Source: UBA1351 sp964627665
Lineage (GTDB): Bacteria > Bacillota > Clostridia > Lachnospirales > Vallitaleaceae
Direction of reading: 5' to 3'
Length of the DNA: 64,000 nucleotides
Assembly (NCBI GenBank): GCA_964627665.1
Contig: CAZVKG010000004.1
Span: 25,283 to 89,282 of the forward strand
Below, piece by piece: positions 61,273-64,000 of the stretch; positions within the stretch are counted from its first letter, which is position 1; every line of letters begins with the position of its first letter. The position numbers and the translations under genes are program-made. The notes under the pieces are model-generated. The model had not been told where the DNA came from. It saw nothing but the letters and a program-made list of their open reading frames with translations, and made no database searches.

Positions 61273-62160
61273 TCAAACATGGTTTCTTTGGTAAAATATT
61301 TTGGGAGAAATACCAATTTTGTTTTTGAACAGTCTTGAAAAATAATAGTAATCTTGATATCCTAGCTCTTGAGCAATCGCCTTTATTGGCTCTTGTGTCG
61401 TTGTTAGAAGTTTACAGGCCCTTTGCATTTTCATGTGAATAAAATAATCAACTGGTGTGAATCCATACTGTTTTTTAAAAAGCTTGGTAAAATGATCCTT
61501 TGACAAACTAAAGTGATCTGCCATATCATCTAGCGAAATATTCATATAGAGATTTTGCTTCATATAAATGAGTACATCCTCAAATTTATTCATCTTGTTC
61601 AATAATTTCGTTTCTGATTTCATATGAATATATGACAATAAGGATTTTAGAACGTTTGCACTATGAAGATGATATTGTAATGCATAACCCTTTTCCATCT
61701 TTTTCAACATTTCATAAAAGTAGGATTCAATTTTTGCATCGAGTCCAAGATGAATTATATGACTCGTTTTTTCTCCTTGAAGCAAATTCATATAATCCGT
61801 CCCATGATTTCCTACAAAATATACCCAACTAACCGTCCATGGATTTTTATTTACTGCACCATATTTATGCGACTGCCAGTTTTTACATATAATTAAATCG
61901 CCAGGTCGAACCCGATACTTAGTTCCTTCCACCTCATACCATCCTTCTCCTTCTGTACAATACTTAAGAAAATATTCTTCACAAGGATTTTTATGCACAT
62001 CATAACCTATCGTTGGATGCTTCCCGCTTCTATATCCACAAGAAACAACCATCAAATCTTTCAATAGTGTATTTTTTTGGTGTTTTTGAACTATTTTTTC
62101 TGGAATTCTATAATATCTTGTTTCTTGATCATTTATTTTTTTCATATCGATATCATCCAT
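61273..62160 (-). CDS. AraC-family transcriptional regulator
   Basis: A 295-residue regulator with a cupin-like domain (about 50-110, CEEYFLKYCTEGEGWYEVEG, DLIICKNWQSHKYG) and an AraC helix-turn-helix pair (about 195-292, ISLDDMADHFSLSKDHFTKLFKK and IKAIAQELGYQDYYYFSRLFKN). The start is uncertain: the ATG at 62160 lacks a well-spaced site and the ATG five codons later is an alternative. It is divergent from the GH2 beta-glucuronidase-like gene, its likely target. Confidence 0.9.
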   Translation of the reverse strand: MDDIDMKKINDQETRYYRIPEKIVQKHQKNTLLKDLMVVSCGYRSGKHPTIGYDVHKNPCEEYFLKYCTEGEGWYEVEGTKYRVRPGDLIICKNWQSHKYGAVNKNPWTVSWVYFVGNHGTDYMNLLQGEKTSHIIHLGLDAKIESYFYEMLKKMEKGYALQYHLHSANVLKSLLSYIHMKSETKLLNKMNKFEDVLIYMKQNLYMNISLDDMADHFSLSKDHFTKLFKKQYGFTPVDYFIHMKMQRACKLLTTTQEPIKAIAQELGYQDYYYFSRLFKNKIGISPKIFYQRNHV

Positions 62161-62252
62161 CTTTCTCTTTATATTTTCTATTTTATCAGCTTTTTATTTA
62201 AGCTACAATCATTATATACTTTAAAAACATTATATTGAAAGGACTGTTTTAT

Positions 62253-63974
62253 ATGATTCGATTATTTGAACAACACCACATCCGATTTCAAAAAGAATTA
62301 GAAGGGTATTGGGACTTTTCAAAAGCAAGTTCTAAAAACACGCTTCCCTCATCTTATGACAAAAAATTATATGTACCCGGATGCTGGGAAAGTAATATTG
62401 AACTTTGTGATTATCGTGGCTATGGTGTATATAAGAAAACCATTCAAATGCCCAAGGATGCCAACTTGAGACTTAATTTTAAAGGAATCAGTCATACCGT
62501 TGATATTTATTTTGATGACACTCTTATTGATTACCATTATAATGCATTCACTGAATTTAGCACCGTGATTCCAAATGTCTCTAAAGGAAATCATACTTTA
62601 GTTCTTGTTGTTGATAATACCTTTACAGAGGATTCTTCCCTCCATATTCCGAATGATTATTATGCATATGGAGGTATCACACGACCGGTCGTCATGGAAA
62701 TTGTTCCTGATGTATATATTAAGCATATCCAATTCACTCCTTATTTACTTCATTCCACCTGGCATGCTGATATTAAAATCATTATATCTAACTGTTCTTC
62801 TATAACAAAATCCGTTCGATTGCAACTAGATCTTGACGACACACTACTTGAATCCGATATCTCAAAACAAGGGCTTGATCTTCCTGGCAATACAGAAAAA
62901 ACCATTACAACTAGCATTGCCTTTAACAATGTTCATCCATGGTCTCCTAAAAATCCTTATCTATATTTACTGCATGCCTATTTATATGAAAAAGATAATG
63001 CATCTCCTGTCGATGACTTGATTGAACGCGTCGGATTTAGAACAATTGAAGTGAAAGGACAAGAGATTTTATTAAACAATTCAAGCATTTTTATGCAAGG
63101 CTTTAACCGACATGAAGACTTTAATATTGTTGGTTCTGCAATCCCCATGCAATTAGCCGCTATCGACATGGACATAATGACTGACCTTGGTTCAAACGCT
63201 GTAAGAACAAGTCACTATCCAAATGATGAACGCTTTCTTGATATGTGTGATGAGAAAGGAATTCTCGTATGGGAAGAAAATCATGCTAGAGGTCTTGAAC
63301 TGGAACAAATGTTAAATCCCAACTTTGAAAGGCAATGCAAAGAATGTATTGATGAAATGGTAACAAATCACTATAATCATCCTTCTATTATTCTGTGGGG
63401 TATCTTGAATGAATGTGCCAGCGACACTGAAGAAGGACTACGAATGTACCAAACCCAATTTGAACAAATTAAAACACTCGACCAAAGTCGACCATTAACC
63501 TTTGCTACATGCAAACATTTTAATGATATATGTTTGGACTTCGTTGATCTTGTTTCGATTAATATTTATCATGCATGGTATCATGAGGGAAAAACAGTCG
63601 AAGAACTAGAGAAGGCCTACCTAAAAGAGTACGCGTGGATACAAACCACCGACGGAAAAGGTAAGCCCATCATCATTAGCGAATTTGGTGGCGGTGCAAT
63701 TTATGGATATCGTGCCCCCTATCGCCCAAAATGGTCTGAAGAACGTCAAGTTGATATTCTGAAAAATTGTCTAGAGCTTTACTTAAATCGCCCGGAAATC
63801 GTCGGAACCTTTATCTGGCAATACTGTGATTGTCGTGTTACAGATGAAGTTTGGGGCATAAAAAGACCACGATCCCAGAATAATAAAGGAATCGTGGATG
63901 AATATCGACGACCAAAACTTGCTTATGAAACGGTAAAGCAACTCTATAAAAGGGGCTGTTGCGTTAGCAAATAA
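62253..63974 (+). CDS. Glycoside hydrolase family 2, beta-glucuronidase-like
   Basis: The 573-residue cytoplasmic protein has the GH2 jelly roll (about 1-155), immunoglobulin-like domain (155-255) and TIM barrel (260-570). The acid/base is Glu387 in GILNECASD and the nucleophile Glu477 in IIISEFGGGA. SQNNKGIVDEYRRPK near the end contains an Asn-x-Lys (543/545), the pair that in bacterial beta-glucuronidases contacts the sugar carboxylate, so glucuronide or galacturonide cleavage is favoured over beta-galactosidase. The ATG at 62253 has AAAGGAC upstream. It is divergent from an AraC gene and has its own terminator. Together with the GH88 gene it adds to uronide catabolism. Confidence 0.88.
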   Translation: MIRLFEQHHIRFQKELEGYWDFSKASSKNTLPSSYDKKLYVPGCWESNIELCDYRGYGVYKKTIQMPKDANLRLNFKGISHTVDIYFDDTLIDYHYNAFTEFSTVIPNVSKGNHTLVLVVDNTFTEDSSLHIPNDYYAYGGITRPVVMEIVPDVYIKHIQFTPYLLHSTWHADIKIIISNCSSITKSVRLQLDLDDTLLESDISKQGLDLPGNTEKTITTSIAFNNVHPWSPKNPYLYLLHAYLYEKDNASPVDDLIERVGFRTIEVKGQEILLNNSSIFMQGFNRHEDFNIVGSAIPMQLAAIDMDIMTDLGSNAVRTSHYPNDERFLDMCDEKGILVWEENHARGLELEQMLNPNFERQCKECIDEMVTNHYNHPSIILWGILNECASDTEEGLRMYQTQFEQIKTLDQSRPLTFATCKHFNDICLDFVDLVSINIYHAWYHEGKTVEELEKAYLKEYAWIQTTDGKGKPIIISEFGGGAIYGYRAPYRPKWSEERQVDILKNCLELYLNRPEIVGTFIWQYCDCRVTDEVWGIKRPRSQNNKGIVDEYRRPKLAYETVKQLYKRGCCVSK

Positions 63975-64000
63975 TTTTTGCTAGCGCAAAGCTCCTTTTT
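63944..64000 (+). terminator. Terminator of the beta-glucuronidase-like gene
   Basis: GCGTTAGCAAA (63961-63971) pairs with 63977-63987, and an outer stem pairs AAAAGGGGC (63948-63956) with 63991-63999 through a G-T pair, ending in a T run at the window edge. The stop codon TAA lies in the loop. Confidence 0.75.

Noticed and set aside
1..64000. CRISPR arrays, tRNA or rRNA genes, insertion sequences and phage genes
   Set aside because: I saw no regular repeat-spacer arrays, no cloverleaf-like genes and no transposase, integrase or phage motifs in any frame.
1..64000. Metabolite riboswitches in leaders
   Set aside because: No leader is long enough with a recognisable aptamer core; leaders are short and show protein-operator-like repeats instead.

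Overview
The window is an AT-rich stretch of a low-GC Gram-positive genome. Strong AGGAGG-type ribosome binding sites, lipobox solute-binding proteins, a YesM/YesN-type two-component pair, ROK and AraC regulators, and a GH112 phosphorylase all point to an anaerobic member of the Clostridia, probably Lachnospirales-like; the exact genus cannot be read from the sequence. About 60 genes are supported, no rRNA or tRNA was seen, and no gene-free stretch exceeds 300 bases. Most of the window is a series of sugar-utilisation modules, each with its own importer, enzymes and regulator.

Layout: (A) 1-1633, the end of a ribose-type sugar lipoprotein gene and a DeoR repressor, with a shared operator over both -35 regions. 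(B) 1712-12335, a Gal-beta-1,3-HexNAc (lacto-N-biose/galacto-N-biose) module: CUT1 importer, GH112 phosphorylase, N-acetylhexosamine-1-kinase-like enzyme, nucleotidyltransferase, GalE and two AraC regulators. (C) 12467-19873, an unsaturated-uronide module: GH88 hydrolase, CUT1 importer and YesM/YesN pair. (D) 20074-26800, a diguanylate cyclase, an internally deleted sulfatase-maturase-like gene, an HD plus 2H-phosphoesterase pair, and Gfo/Idh/MocA oxidoreductases, one paired with ThuA. (E) 26805-31060, AhpC/AhpF behind a PerR-like box, and a chemoreceptor. (F) 31195-38915, a polyol module: CUT2 importer, sorbitol-dehydrogenase-like enzyme, ROK fructokinase-like enzyme, esterase and a ROK repressor with a clear operator. 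(G) 39039-50558, GH2 and GH3 glycosidases with a two-permease CUT2 importer, divergent from a gene that fuses an AraC regulator to a GH39 glycosidase. (H) 50647-54287, SDR, DegV, a lipoprotein, a small secreted-protein/membrane-peptide operon and a MazEF pair. (I) 54352-59269, a four-gene operon alternating TIM-barrel sugar isomerases and Gfo/Idh/MocA oxidoreductases, divergent from an AraC regulator. (J) 59445-64000, acylphosphatase, esterase, DUF1456 protein, AraC regulator and a GH2 beta-glucuronidase-like enzyme.

Together the genes suggest a glycan forager that imports disaccharides and uronides of host or algal/plant origin and breaks them down inside the cell by phosphorolysis, hydrolysis and possibly 3-keto-sugar redox chemistry. 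Both CUT1 importers lack an ATPase gene, which fits a shared MsmX-type ATPase encoded elsewhere. The most unusual items are the AraC-GH39 fusion, the mini radical-SAM/SPASM protein, the secreted-protein/membrane-peptide operon with 21-bp direct repeats, and the alternating isomerase/oxidoreductase operon.
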